Positions 1-13,922 of a stretch of DNA of 64,000 nucleotides are shown here, piece after piece. The translations under genes and the position numbers were made by a program. Below the pieces are notes generated by a model. The model saw only the letters and a program-made list of their open reading frames with translations. It made no database searches and was not told the origin of the DNA. Each line of letters starts with the position of its first letter. The first letter of the stretch is position 1. The stretch comes from Tanytarsus gracilentus (taxonomy: Eukaryota; Arthropoda; Insecta; Diptera; Chironomidae), in contig JAXRKN010000039.1 of assembly GCA_038502055.1 (NCBI GenBank), positions 2,480,001 through 2,544,000 on the forward strand, given 5' to 3'.

Positions 1-3000
1 GTGAATTTAATAAAAGAATTTTGTAAACAAAATTTTGTTTGTCATCTCCGAAAATTGAGATCAAGTTGATAGCAAATTCAATCTCACTTTGCATTGCATT
101 GTGTTTCCTTGAAGGCATTCACACAACTGTGCATGTTAATTTAGGTCAAAATCGAAAGCTCATAAAAAGCTATGAGTTTTCTTTCATCCTCTCCGCCATT
201 CATCTTGAACTACTATGATAGAAATGAAATTTAGCATTCCGATCAAAGGCTCTGATAAATTTAATTAAATTACTCCGTCTCTGGATTTTTTCCCACCCAT
301 CACACAAATATCTATACAGGCATCGCAAACAGTAAATATTCAAAAAACATTAAGCATAAAAACGATGCGAAAAATATTTCACGAACACATATGCGTTGCT
401 GATTGTTGAGACATTAAATTTTGCCTTAAATGTGAAGACAGAAAAAAAGGGGGCTGAATTTATCATCGACAATATGTGGATTTAATGGATGGTCGATGGA
501 GATGCAATAAAGAAATGTGAGTTTGACAATGACAGACATAACGATCGCTGAAAGACTTAATGGATGGTAGTCAAAAAAAGAAAGGGGAAAATAGAAATAA
601 GACATTGGAATTTATTGCCTATTTCCTATACAATTATTTTTTATGGCTCTCCATTCGGCACCTGATCCTCCTCCTATAAATGTTTTGCTGACAAAAAGGC
701 TTAACGAACTGTGCAAACAATGGTGCGAGGTCAAGGTCGAAAGACGAGTAGATATTGCCTTTAATTGCCTCATTAAACATTTTCACATCCCACCCTCGAA
801 AGCTCTGATTATCTCGTCCTTGAGTTAGTGAACACCGCAGCACACAATAGCTCAAAATATATTCCATTGTGTGTGCTTTCGGTAAACTTTTATCCATCGC
901 TTCAGGTTAGTGTGGCGAAAAAGTGTCACCCTCTCACTCGCTCATTGTTGAAAACAGAGTGTTTTGTTGCGACAGTGGGAGGCAAAGTCAAACACAATGG
1001 CAAACGATGGAATGCACTTTTATTGTAATTGCGAGAACAAAAGATGAAAAGCGAGCGACCAAAATTTTGCAGTATAGGATGGAGTTTTCAAAGTATTGTT
1101 ACACATTCATTGAATCCTGGGGAATACGAGTAAAAATAGGGAAAAACAATTTGGATATTGAGTGTTTCCAACCCCTGTATTTTATAAAAGTTTAAAACTA
1201 CGAAAAATGGGCGGAAAAGTTATTTTTATTATCATGTATAGGATTTTGTGAAACAAGCACATATTTTAGTTTAAAAATAATAATGAGCGCATGTTTGTGT
1301 GAAAATTAAAAAAAATATAAAAAACTTGAATTTTCATTTTTAAGTTTGAAAAAATAAATTTATCTTGAAGAACACCCAAAAATTTTGTGTTGCATAATTT
1401 CCTGACTCATCTCATAACTCAATATTAATTGCACAAAAAATTTTCTCATCTCGCAAACAAACAAATTCACTTTGCATTTTTGAGCATTAAATTATGGACA
1501 CGAGAAGCGATAAAAATTTTAGTCTTCTTTTTATTGAACATTTTCTTCTTGTTCTGGCCAGTTTTCAACATAGCACAGACATAGAAAATGAGAAAAATGC
1601 AAAAATTATGCGAAATTAAAATTCTGCTGGGGAGAATGTATGGAATATCCATGTCTTTTGTTCTACACAAACGAATAGCTCGGAAAGCCGGAAAATTTTT
1701 ATCGTGTAGTGAGAAAGGCAAAGTTTTCTCAGCTCTCAGACAAGCGTCGACAACGACATTGTGCAGAAAAGATATCGAGATGCGATGTTAGCAGATGGCA
1801 AATTTATTTTATGGCAGTATCAATTCTTCTCCTCGTCGGAACTCGTGATTTAAAACCACGTTTTAAACAAAATTCCAGCAAACATGTTGAGAGATTTTTT
1901 GATAAATTTTTGCTTTCGCATTTTCCTGCAAGCGATTGTTGATTTTATTTTCAAACATGCAACAACAGGGTCAATTGTGATTTTTTTAGTTGTGCATAAA
2001 AGTTGGATAAAAAATATTCGAACATGAATTGCTACGTATATTAGAGCAAAAATGTGACGGTTAAAAAACAAGAAGAAGAAATCGAAAAGCTGGAGAAATT
2101 TACATTTCCCCTATTCTTGCAAATTTTAAAAATAACGCAGAAAAGTACGTTAGCTCATTTTTATTAATAAATTTGTGAATTGAGTTACTTTTTGGGGTCT
2201 TTTTTTATTTTTTGACAAAATTCTAATTAATTACAACGAAGTGTTGTTAACAAAATATAAAAAATTGTTTAATTTCAAAATAAATCTCGACTATATAGAA
2301 TTTTATGTTACAAGACTCTTGCTAGCATATTTTAGACTTTTATGAGGCAAATATTGTTGAAGTGAAGATTTTAATCGATCTTTGATGAATTTTGAACGAA
2401 TTTTTGATGTTGTAGAAAAAATTTCTCCATTTATTTTGAACCGTTGAATCCTTTGGCATCTTGAAAATAAATATTCCCTGCTTGGATGTTGATTTACATG
2501 ATTTTAATGAGCAATATCTGGTATCTTTCATTTTTTGTGACATTTTTGTTTTTAAATCTCAAAATAAATGTAACGTTTTATAAATTTTTAAAATTTCTCG
2601 CAGTCCCATTTTTTTCCCGCCACTTTTCTAACAGTCTTTACAACAGTCCCAGATTTAAATTTTAGCCGTTACGTTTATGCTCTAATATACGTAGATGAAT
2701 TGAAAATGTTTTTTTTCGTGAGCACCACATTGTCATCGTCAGCTGCTGGTGAGCCGCAGGAATTCAAATAACTTTTCGCTTCTCTTCTTTACCCAGTTGG
2801 AAATTAAAAATGTTTGCGTTGTTGAATTTAAATAATTATTAAAATTCAGATAATTTATGGTTTAAAAATAAATGCCTTTAATTAAACCACATCTTGGCAT
2901 TTTTCATTTAATTTTATTCATCCTCATTCAACTGCAATTTCAATTTTAATGCAATAAAATGAGATAGCTTTGAGCTGAAAAATATTTTGAGGAAAAATAG

Positions 3001-6000
3001 TTTAAATTTCACTATGCAAAACTTCCAAGCTTAATGAACGGGTGGATTTCTGTGTTATGCTTTTTTTCCTCAGAAAAAGGATAGTTGGAAAACTTTTAAT
3101 GAAAATCTAACGATATGAGAAAATATTTTTCCATTAAATTAAATTTTCGATTGTCTAATTAAAGTCACATTCAAAAGAGCGGTTGTAACATAACTCCAAA
3201 TGGACGAGAAAAGTTGTGTGTGCGCAATTAATTTAGAATTAGAATTCTAGACTGGTTTGAAGACCAACAACTCTGTTTAAAGAGATGATGAATATTTAAA
3301 ATTTCATCTTCAAAGAGATTTTTGTTTTTAGAAATGTTTAATGCCAAAAATTGAATTTATGAGAAAAATTAGTTAAGTTACTTTTAATTCCAGCAAAACA
3401 TTTAATTTTTCTAATTTTATAAATTTTTCAACCATCTTTAAAATGCAAAATTTACAACCTGATGTAATGCAAAAAAATATTTTTTACTCTCCGGTTGATT
3501 AAAAAAATCTCAAAGTGCTAGAAAAACAATAAAAAGTTCACAGAACAAGGCACGAAGTAATAAATTTTCACCGCAGCTTATCAACTTGAGGGAGAACAAA
3601 AAAAGCTACAAAGGTGATAAGGAAAGTAGTTCTAGACTGCATATGAAGTGCAGTGAGAAAATACTTGGCTCTTGCTCAATAAAGTTCTTCCGGTGACCAG
3701 CGGTAAAAATGAAACCGCCGGACTGCCCGAGAGCTGAGCCAATAATTAAATTCAGAATAGAAAATTCCTGCTGCCATTTTCATTTCCGTTTCACGTCCTA
3801 CACGGCAAATGTCGATAACAAGCACCTGGAAGGAATGAAATGTATGGCAATTGAGTTAGAAATAAATTCAATATTTATTGGCTGCAATGGACAAAATTTC
3901 GATACATAAATTTCCTTTTTATGCTGCTCGCAGGCGAAGATGAATATTAAGCAGTTCCATGTGATTAAACTGCTGTGGTTTGTTTATTTCGTAATGAGTT
4001 CATGCACCTCGAGATGAACGCACAGCATTAACATAGTTTAGCGGATGGGGAATATTTGAAGTTTTTGGAACCGTTAAATTTTTAATTTAGAACATTTCGA
4101 AATTCCTTTCGTCCATAAATCCACTAGACTTCTTTACCAACTTTATGAACAATTGGGTGGACCAAATGCGGCACTTCGGACTCGGCCTTCGGCACTTCGG
4201 CACTTCGGCACTTCGGCACTTCGGCCTTCGGCATTCGGACATCGGACACTTACGGACACTTACGGCCACTCACGGTCAAAAAAAATCGGAGTTCTCATCC
4301 CTGGACAATTCCCTTAAGTAATTGAGGGCAAATGAAATGAAATTTTCCTCTTCACAGCATCGACAGTAACTCAGGTGTAAATAAGCAAAGCATTAACCAG
4401 ATATTCTCTGAACTCGAGGTGGAATTAAATTTATTTTACTTCTCTCATCCGAGAAGTGTGAAAATTCTAGAAGGGGGATTAGAAAATTTGATTGTGATGG
4501 ATGTTAAGCGAATGGCTTAGATTACTTTCTAAAGTTTCAACGTTAAACAGCGAACAAAAGAGAGCTTAGCATCCATTATCGTGAAATCTAAGGTGTCTTA
4601 AGTCTTAACCAGAAATACCTCGAAAATTATTTCAAAAACTTTTTGAGAAAAATTAAACAAAATTTATAAAAAACAATTGATTAAAAAAAGTGTCATTCCC
4701 TTGTCTGAAATTATTCCAAGCACAAGACTTGACACACGAAAATTTATTGCTCAGCTCCACTTTGAAGTCATCATCCTTTCGATTTTGTGGCATTTACGAA
4801 AGCATTTATGTTGAAATCCTTGAGACTGTGTGAACAAGGATTTTCGTTTTCTTCTTTTTTAAGCTGAGCAAACAGAACCGCGACCTTACCGGATTGAAAA
4901 ACTCGTGCCTTATTCCACATCATTGGCATTAAACGAGATAATTTAAAGAACGCTTCAAATTTTATTCTAAATTTTTATCTCCAGGGTGCGATCAATATTT
5001 AAAAACCGAGCAGAGTTCAAAAATTCAATTTGCATACACATGCACATGGCAGGAGAGGGTCGAAAATTTATCCGCACACTCTCGGTCAAAAGAGTCAATT
5101 GAGGTAAAATTGAGCTGAAAATTTTTTACTCTCGCTATGTGTACACAATGAAAATTAAACATTTTATCTTCACTCCTCCTCCCACACATGCAGACTGAAA
5201 ATATTTATTTTTATTTTTATTGCACAGAACAATCATCTCCATATCTGATCATGGCTTGAAAATGAAGCATAAAAAAGGCTGAAATCGATATGCTTTCGAA
5301 AATAAATTTTTGATGGTGCGATTTGCAATTTCGAAGTTTTTTATAGCACGAGACGTTCACATGGATGTGTTCATTAAATCGTTCTAAGCTTACAAGTCAA
5401 AATCCGCAATTTTTCAACGTATCCCTCATAAATTTAGAAATTATACGACATCGTTTTTTGATGATATGAAGATTTGCGATATTAAATTGCAAACATTGAA
5501 ATAAAGCGATGCTAAAAACACGAGTTGAGCATAAAAAGCTAATTTCTATGCAATCGCATAATAATTTATTGTTTTGGAAAGAAAACGACGGTCTGATATA
5601 AGGCAACGTGTGTCATAGTGTTAATAATATAAATGCGAGAGCTATTTTGTAAATTGCTTAATTTATTATCAAGAGACAAAAACTATGTGTGCGTTTAAGT
5701 ATGTTGCCAAGGAAGTGAGAACAAAAGATATTATTTAAATGAAAATTTAGAGACGAATTTAAATGAGTTGAATAAACTTTGCAAAATTTGATAATTTACA
5801 GTTAATTATTGAAATTTAAATAATTATGAATGAATTAGAAAACTACGATATGAAAATCTTAATTTATAAATTTAAATGAGATAACCATCGATACCTCCTT
5901 AATTGCATCAGATAAAATTTACACTTTGTACAAAATATCATGTCTAATTTTCTCTCTCTTAAAACATTTATCTCCATTTTAGTTTGTATCAGCTTGACTT

Positions 6001-9000
6001 CCTTAAAAAGCAGTAAAACATGTGAAAATGAATAATTTTGAGACTCTATCAAATTTAATAAATGTAGCTTTCATTTAATAAACAAAAGCAACGAAGAAGA
6101 AACCTCAATTTTGTTTGAAGAAATTTCCTCATGTTTATGCAAAAAGAAATGTTTATTTTGTTATGCAAAGTGCATTTAAAAGACTCTCTTTAAGATTTTC
6201 ATTCTATTAAGATAAAGTTGTTTATTATGCTAAAAACATCTTCTGTGTCTCTTATGCACTCTCAGAGAGGAAGCATAAGTTATCGTGGTATTTGGGAGAA
6301 ATTTGCTGCAAATGAAGACTGAAAACCGCATATAGAACTTAGAGATAGAGAAAAAAGCTCTCAAATCATGCAATGTGAACCCGCACCAGTGGCAGACACA
6401 AAATAAATCTTTGTTGAGGATGGAGAGGCAAGATTACAGCTACAAGATGGAAATCTGAGAAACTCTCAAGCCTTTTTCATGTTCCACTTCCTTTTATTTA
6501 ATTTTCATGCAAGTGAAAGAAAATTTTATAAAATTTTTTGTCGATAAATTTTTAGGGAATTTTAAAAAAAACATTTTTGACAAAAAAATTCGATTTTTAA
6601 TCAAAAATTAAGAAGCTTTTCACGAAAAAAATTATTTGATTTAAAATGAATCAAAATATTTACGAGACAATTTTCATGTTAGAGTTCCAAGAAAAAAATT
6701 ATTTAATTTTCCAAAAAAAAATATTTTTTAAAACTTTTAACGAGAACTTTTAATAAAATATTTTTCCCTCACAACAAAATAAAATGATACAAAAAGTTCA
6801 CAGAAAATAAAAATTTAAATGCATATTTTCGAACAAATAAAATTGTTTGCAAACTGTGCATAATAGTGAAGTGGTTTCAGATGCTGTAGAAAATATTTAC
6901 AAGCTTAAATTGCGACAAATGACGCCCAAATAATGGATGCAATGTTTTCAGCAACAATTTTGTTTGTCTCGGGGAAAAAAGAGAAAAGTTTTTTCGGCTT
7001 TTCCCGAGTGGGAATAAAATTGCGAGAAAAATAATAAGTAAAAATAAATAGGAAGCACGTTTTGGTGACAAATCACGCAACAAATTCATGGTTTATTTAC
7101 ACGTGGCTTTTTGTCACATAACCAAAACCCTCGAGAGTCAGTTGAAGTTTAATGTTGACACGAAAAGATTTTTTTCATCATCTAAATTGTGTCTTTTTCA
7201 TTTTTTAAGCTCTCCATTAATGTAATTTAATTTATTCTAAGAGGCAAAGCACTTACTCACTGTATGCAATCATTTTTATGTGCATCGAGTTAAAATGCGC
7301 CACAACATGAAGACTCTTTCTCCAATTGCAATTTATGTCTTTCAATTTTGTCTCTTCTTCTTGTGCATAAATATTCTCTGGTTAAAATATTTTTCGTAGA
7401 AACTTTTATGTGATTACCCGAGAGAGATTGGAAACAAACTCACTTGAAGGAAAATCTCTTTTTCGGGTTTGATAGTTTATAGTTCATTCACCAGAGTGAC
7501 TTTATCTATTTTCAGCTTCATCACCGCAGACTCAACACACATGTGACGATGAAGAGGAGCAACATGAAAAATAGTGTGATTACGATTTTACATGACATGT
7601 TAGCATGAAATTAAAAGGCATGTACAATGTTGAGGGATTGTCTCATGGGACATTTTTCCAGAAGCAATGAAGGAAATTTTCTGTCACTGCAATGTTATCT
7701 CGTTCGACCAGCGATGATGCACATAAAGCAGAGAGAAAAAAGTTTTTGTTGAGTGCAGTACAAGAACATGACAATGAGTGCATGATGATGATGTCGTCGA
7801 TGATGATGAACTCCATCACTGTTGTCATCACTTCTGATTGCTCTGTGAAATACATCCGATGTGATTTCAAAAGAAAATTGCTTGTTGTGGTGTTTACATC
7901 ATGCTGTGAGTGGATGAAAGAGATAATGGAAATTCTCTTCTGACACGAACAATGAAGAGTTTGCATTTTTAAAATCTTAAAAGCCGTTAAATTTTAATGA
8001 TTTCAATTTTCTCGCCTTGGCATGCGAAAACTTTGCAATCTGTTGAAACTTTAAGTGGCCACTAAAGAGAAAAACTTTTATTTCACTTACAAGTTCTGAA
8101 GAATTTTTTTACCTTTTTTCTCCCTCCTTTCATCTCAAATTAACTAGAAAATTGCTTAAAAATTTATTTCAATATCCTCTCAACCGACAAGAGAGAATTT
8201 TTGCCTATTCCGAAATTTATGGTAAATGTTGAGAGTTTCACTCAATAATGTTCTCGCTTTTCTTTCTCTCCGTCCCAACTCATCGCCATTTCACCCAATT
8301 TCGATTCGATTGTAAACATTTAAGGAAACTTATCGATGAGGATTGAGGACCCCAAAAAAAATGAGAAAATTGAACAGAGGAAAATGTAAATTTGGATTAA
8401 AGAGAGGAAAAAAGGTTTTCATGAATTATTCTTGAAAAGATTTTCTGCTTTTCAACAAAAGACGAAGAAATGTGTCGAATTATGAAAATTTTTATAGTGA
8501 TTTTCTTTAAAGGCAAAGGAAATGAAAAATTTCCGGGAGAAGTAAAAGATTTTTTAATTTTTTTTTCAAAGTAAAAGAGAAATTCAAACAATATTCACCA
8601 AATTGCTTCTGATGCAATTCTTGCAAAAATCACAGATGAAATCTGCTCACTCTTCAAACCTCGTATTTGAAATGTGCTTCAAGCTGTTACATAGTTTTCC
8701 ACTCTTTCTCTCTATCCGATTTTTTTAGAAGAACCACTTAAAATCATTGCCAAATGCATGAATGCAAGTGTGTGTGAGAGAGAGCTTGGGTCAAGGACCA
8801 TCAGAGAGTGAGAAAGAGAGACAATTGAGAAAATGGAAAAATATTCTGCACATACCAAATAAAATAAAATGTCACCAAAAAAAAGGAGAGATTGTTGTTG
8901 GACATGAAAATGGCTTCGCATTGAACTCTCGGGATTTTAAAATGTGTCAATGTACGCCTATTCTGTTTGGCTTCACTCCAGTGAACTTCGATGGTATCCA

Positions 9001-9304
9001 GGGAGACTTGTTAGAGCTTTTATGTGTCATTTTTATTCATCGCATGAAGGCATACGGATTGAGACAGACGACAACTGCTATTAGCACTGCCATCAGGAAA
9101 TCGCAGTTTTTTATGCATTCATGCAATGAGTTGACATCATTCATTAAGAGAGCATTGTAAAAGGTTTTTTATACATTTAAATTTTTAATTTTAAATTTCC
9201 AACCCTTGCCACTAAAGTTTGTGCTATTTTGCAATAAAAGTATTTCACTGCAATCGTATATGAAAATTGTCATAAAATATTTGCACATATCACATTTAAC
9301 TTAC
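1..9304. other. gene-poor AT-rich region, probable intron or intergenic DNA
   Basis: I see no convincing gene in this stretch. Open frames are short, lack recognisable domains and have no credible splice context. It contains one GC-rich tandem repeat island (annotated separately) and an interrupted GATGATG-type triplet tract around 7781-7809. Because a minus-strand signal-peptide exon begins the next interval and ends in a splice donor facing this region, the most economical reading is that much of it is the first intron of that gene. Its later exons were not found here and probably lie left of position 1. Confidence 0.5.
4155..4303. repeat. GC-rich minisatellite, possibly a tiny hAT-like MITE
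   Basis: The core is a run of about 9-bp units reading CTTCGGCAC, degrading rightwards into CGGACACTTA-type units. It is strikingly GC-rich against its surroundings. The right edge, read on the minus strand, is CAGGGATGAGAAC, which resembles hAT-superfamily termini. The motif ACAATT occurs directly outside both edges (4149-4154 and 4305-4310), compatible with a decayed 8-bp target duplication. The left terminus does not show the CAGGG motif, so either the element has decayed or the duplication is chance. The minus-strand open frame through it is a by-product of the repeat. Confidence 0.4.
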
Positions 9305-9446
9305 CAAGCGGGTCAATCCGTGTGAAATCGTCGGCAGCGAGTGTCGGCATGACGATGAGAAGCAAAACGAGCGATGATATTCGAAAATGTGGGGATTTGT
9401 GCTGGAGATGATGTTGCAAATGCACTCGTATGCAATTATAATCCAT
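9305..9446 (-). CDS. first coding exon of an unidentified secreted or surface protein (signal peptide)
   Basis: On the minus strand an ATG at 9446-9444 opens a frame of 47 codons plus one base, then meets a strong donor, GTAAGT, at 9304-9299. The peptide starts MDYNCIRV. It has a histidine-rich n-region (residues 9-20), a hydrophobic core at residues 26-33 (LVLLLIVM), and an Ala-Ala pair before Asp-Asp at 38/39 that would suit signal peptidase. The mature part begins DDFTRIDPL and the exon breaks inside a glycine codon (phase 1). A signal-peptide exon followed by a long phase-1 intron is common for extracellular Ig-type and other surface proteins in flies. I could not identify the protein or find the next exon to the left. 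The exon is too short to prove by composition alone. Confidence 0.5.
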
Positions 9447-12400
9447 ATTTTATGCTTTTATGTGTGCTGCACTATCAAATATGGTGAATATGTGAAGTGG
9501 AAGGTGGTTCAAAATGTGATAACTTCTATAATGGGTTATTTAAATTTTCCGCTGTGTCACTAGCACTTTTTCCAAATCAACAAATCATTTTTGAAAATTT
9601 TTATCTTCTGGATTTTAATTAAACCTGCGAAGAGAAAAAAATTAGATGAAAAACTTTTTTTTGCAGCATTTTTTCTCTCTGTGTGTATTTAACAAACCGA
9701 CCAGTCAGCCAACTGACAAACTACGATGAGAAAGTTTAAAGCTCTTTAATTTCCAAAGCAAACAGCAGCCGAGGGAAAATGGGCTTGAAATGGTTTTATG
9801 CAGTCGAGCGAAAGCATCAAATAACTTAATTACAGTCTTCGCAGCCATCGTTGTCGCCTCGATTTTTTACGGAGGATTAAATTTATAGTGTAAGGCTATA
9901 CATTACGATGAATGCTTTTTTATTGTAATTTCAAGGTCTTTCTTTCTTGGATTATAAGTGGGTGGAAACATAAGATTTTAATTCAAAAAAATTCAACGAG
10001 TTCTTTTAATTAAAAATTAATTTTTTCTTCAAGTTTTTACATTTATTGAAGCCTCAAAATGTTGCTAAAAGAAAATCTTAATTTTATCCTCCCAACCACT
10101 TTCCAATCCTCGACCGTCCTCCCTTATTTCTCACTTCACATAACATTCGGCCCCGTGTCACTTTTTTGCTGTGTTTCTTCTTTCCGGCCTCAAAATTCAT
10201 TTTCTCCACGCCCTTTTTATTCATGTCGCGCAATGTTTAGAAAACAATTTTTCTCTCTCGGTCTTTTACCGCATTTTAGCCATTAATTTTGTTGCAGAGA
10301 CTCATTCGCGTGCTGTTGAGTGAATAAAAAACATTTTTTTCACGCTGCTTTGTTTGCATTTTATGTGCTATATGTTGGCATGCTATTTATGAAAAAGCGG
10401 GAGTGAAAAATTTGCTCGCTTTGAAGTGCATGATCATCATCATGTGTTTATCGCATTCATATATGATTTTCCTTTTATGCACTTTAATGCTTTCCAAGTG
10501 AATACATGTGAGATTTTAGTTTTTGAACTTAGCAAGTTTAAAAATTTTAAATGACCACACTTGGATGCTTAATACTGATGATGGTGCAAATGTTGATGAT
10601 TGGTTTTAAGAGACTGAGTCAAGTGCAATTAATGCCTTGTGTCTGTGATGCTCTGAAGTGTTATGTTCCTTTCATTAAAAACGACGTGTTAATTGAAATT
10701 TTAACGACAACTCACAATTCCGATGAGTGAAATGCTGTGTGAATTATAAAGAAAATGTCCCTCGAGACATTCTCTCTTGACTTTTTTCATTTCATTATAC
10801 GATGCATCATATAATGAGTGTGGTGTGGCAGCAGCATGTTTATTGATATATTATGACTTTAATTGTGGCTTCGCAATGACGTACCGCTTTAAAGTCTTTT
10901 GATGCTGCTGCCATGGGAAATGAGAAAAACTTTGTTAATAAAATTTTACTTTTGCGTCAGTCGGACTTGGACAAATTACGTAAGTTTATATCGTCATAAC
11001 GAGAATTGTTTTATTGAATTGAATTAAAATTTATTTTGAAAAAATATATACAACAGAAATTCAATTAATTAAGCTTTTACTTATTGATTACTTTTTCCAA
11101 TTAATCTCTCAGTATTTTGTTAATTATAACATTATTATCTTGCTAATTAAATCGACACTGTTATCTAATATGTTTAACTTGTTGTCGAGCGTGTCGAAAA
11201 TCAAATGGATCTAATTTAATGATTTTCCTTTCACGTCCTCCTCGTCGCTCTCCCTAAATCTATCTCACATAAAGTTAATTTTCTCGGTCGCTTTCGCATC
11301 TACGAAATGTTAATGAAAATTGAATGCTGAATTTTTGCGGTCGCGTCTAGACAATTGGATGAGGATTAATGTTTTGTACGAGAGGAGATGGTCATTAGCA
11401 TTTTTTCGTGACGCGAAATTTTCTGTTCCATTGTATCATTTGGAAGTGACCAAAGAATCCTCACATTTATTTTTATTTTAATCGGCTTATATTTCCGCCT
11501 TTTTTGCAAATTTATTATGAAGCTCAAAAGCAATGCGGCAGATAGGAGTGAAATTAATTAATTTAAATACATGACATTCATATTCATTGTGGAAAAATTC
11601 ATTCATACACAAAATCGATAATTAAACAGCTCACATCGTGAATCATTAATGCATGCATAAAATTTTGCATAAATGTCAATAAAATCCGCTGTGAGAATTG
11701 AGTTACGGATATGCAAAATTTTTTGAACGCTCCCGGCATCGTTCGCTGTACATTGTCATGGTGAGAATAATGGGAATTCCTTTGACACAATTATGAATTT
11801 CATATTCATTGAAAATTGTTTAATTTAGAGTCGATAATCGGTTTAAAAACTACGTGATGCGAAAAATTCCAAAAATGGCTTAAAATAAAGCTCGAGAGGA
11901 TCAAATTCATGAATTTCAATGTATCAATTTGCCTTAAACTACATTTTTTTAATCTTTAACCTTTTTAATTATCGCTCAAAGTGCACTTTAACATAATTGA
12001 TTCATGAAAGTAAAATGAGAGGATTAAAAGTTCGAATGTCAAGTTTCGAGAAGTGACAGAAGCAATTCGAGTTCATTCAACCAAGACTGAAATGAAATGA
12101 AATGGAAGTGGGAAATGAAGAAGAAAAACAAAAGGCCAATTCAAGTGGCTTATAAAAAGAGAAAATTGTGATGTACAGCGCGAGAGAGAAAAACAAGAAC
12201 TAGCAAACAAACATGATGTTGCTGACCATGTGCGGGCATTTAATAATTTAAATTTCAGCCGTTTCTTTACTACTTTATGAACTCTTGATTGTTGATAAAT
12301 TAAAAAAATGAAATTTCCGCACTTTGATTGTGTGTCTGTCTACTAACGCTTCAATGGTTTCATTTTGGACGTTGAGTGGTTGTTCGTTGAAGCACTCAAA

Positions 12401-13311
12401 GAACGATGTCAAGTGGATGTTCATTTTATTAATCCTCTACATGGACTTTAAGCATCACTTTCATGACCTAACCGAATATTTACAGACTCGCGTGTATCAA
12501 AAAAAGGTTTTGTCAAGCGGAAAATCTATACAAAGAAGCTTTTGAAGCAACGTTTTTGTCATTTTCCAATTCACACAGCAGACATGCGGTACTTTACCGG
12601 AAACAGGAAGAATCGAGTGTGACAAAGTATGCCATTGACATTTACACGTGTTTGGCAATTTCAAAATCGCACAGCGCGACACTTCATTGCGTCTCTTTTT
12701 TAAATTTCAGTGAGTTTCACGGTGGTAACAGACTCGAAAACATCGACATAAGCAAAAACAGGATCATACCTGTGTATAAAAATATTTTTTTTTGACAGCT
12801 ACCAAATTTATTTATTGTCAATAACTCTTTTTTCAATTTTCATATTTTTTTCTCAACCCTCGAGCGCTTTTAGGCAAATTTTTCATTAAGTTTAATTATT
12901 TAGAGTGATGTGAGCATAAAAAATATCGACAGTTTATCTCTGTGAGTGATAGGAAAAATTTATTTGAAATATTTTTTGGAAATGAAAGGTTAAAAAATTG
13001 AAACGGAAGTGGTTGGAATTGATATTAAAATTTTTACTTTAAAAATGTCCTTCGATATTTTTTTTTTCAATTTTATTCAACAGTTTTTTCAAACAAAAAA
13101 TAAATTTGAGACTAAAAATTGATTGTCTCCAGGCAAAAAATATTCTCAGACCTAGAAAATTATTTAATTATTTTTAACCGTAGCAGCTGTCCATCAAAAC
13201 ATCCAAAATCAACCCCATTAAATTAGAAATCCATCACACTCGATAAGCTTCATATTTCTTCTTCCATCAACGCTGCCAGCGTAGATATTTTTTTCGATCA
13301 CCATGATCACA
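9447..13311. other. non-coding interval upstream of the 9305-9446 exon
   Basis: This lies immediately 5' of the minus-strand signal-peptide exon, so its left part should contain the 5' UTR and possibly the promoter. I recognise no TATA box, tRNA, conserved microRNA or coding exon. Open frames such as the one at 10059-10286 have no domain and look random. Confidence 0.4.
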
Positions 13312-13922
13312 GTGGTTTTTTTGGGGGTTCATATTGGCCTTAAATAATTTTGCAAAGATATCTTTGTTCATGATTTTTAACTTTTTCAATGGTAAATTTT
13401 ATTTTCTTCATACAAAATATGAGAGTTTGGGTCATTTTAAAAGTTAAATATCTTCTCAACCTGCAAATTTCTGCAGATGAAACTAGTCATAAAGGATAGA
13501 TTGGACTTTCATTTATATTGTTTAATAGTGTTTTAGTTGTTCCAAGTTGTTCCGGCATTCGTGGAAGCATTCTACTAAAGTGTGATTTGACGAAATTTCA
13601 TACCTCGATTTTCGGCACTTCCGTCAAAGGAAAAAATATTATTTTGCTTTAAAATGATCGTGTACTTTCAAACCTTTACTTCGATAACCAAATTAATTTT
13701 TGTTTGCTCATGAAAAAGAAAGTTAAGCCATAATGAAAATAGCGTTTTTTCAAGTTTCGCATAGGGTTCACCTTTCAAGTGCGATTGCGACCAAGTTAGT
13801 GGGTCAAATTTCATGAAATTTTGGGAGCATGTAGAGCAACACATAGACAATTGAAAAACTACATTCAGGTATTTAAATTCATACCTTGGTTTTTGGCCGC
13901 TACAAACCCCCAAAATAACCAA
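13312..13922. mobile_element. probable non-autonomous DNA transposon with ~28-bp terminal inverted repeats
   Basis: The left end reads GTGGTTTTTTTGGGGGTTC and runs to GGCC at 13339. The right end (13895-13922), reverse-complemented, reads TTGGTTATTTTGGGGGTTT and also ends in GGCC. Over 28 positions about 21 match. The interior contains a repeated phrase, TTCATACCT followed by TTGG/CGATTTT, near 13599 and 13879. There is no transposase-like open frame. I could not define a clean target duplication, so the superfamily is unknown and the exact borders are approximate. Confidence 0.4.

Noticed and set aside
640..897. Overlapping open frames on both strands
   Set aside because: Neither shows a domain or splice context; slightly higher GC alone is not evidence of coding.
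7643..7966. 107-codon minus-strand open frame
   Set aside because: Part of it is a translated GATGATG triplet tract; no recognisable family.
8762..9160. 132-codon plus-strand open frame
   Set aside because: No domain, no splice or promoter context, low-complexity Glu/Ser/Arg start from a GAGAGAG tract; length is within chance for 64 kb.
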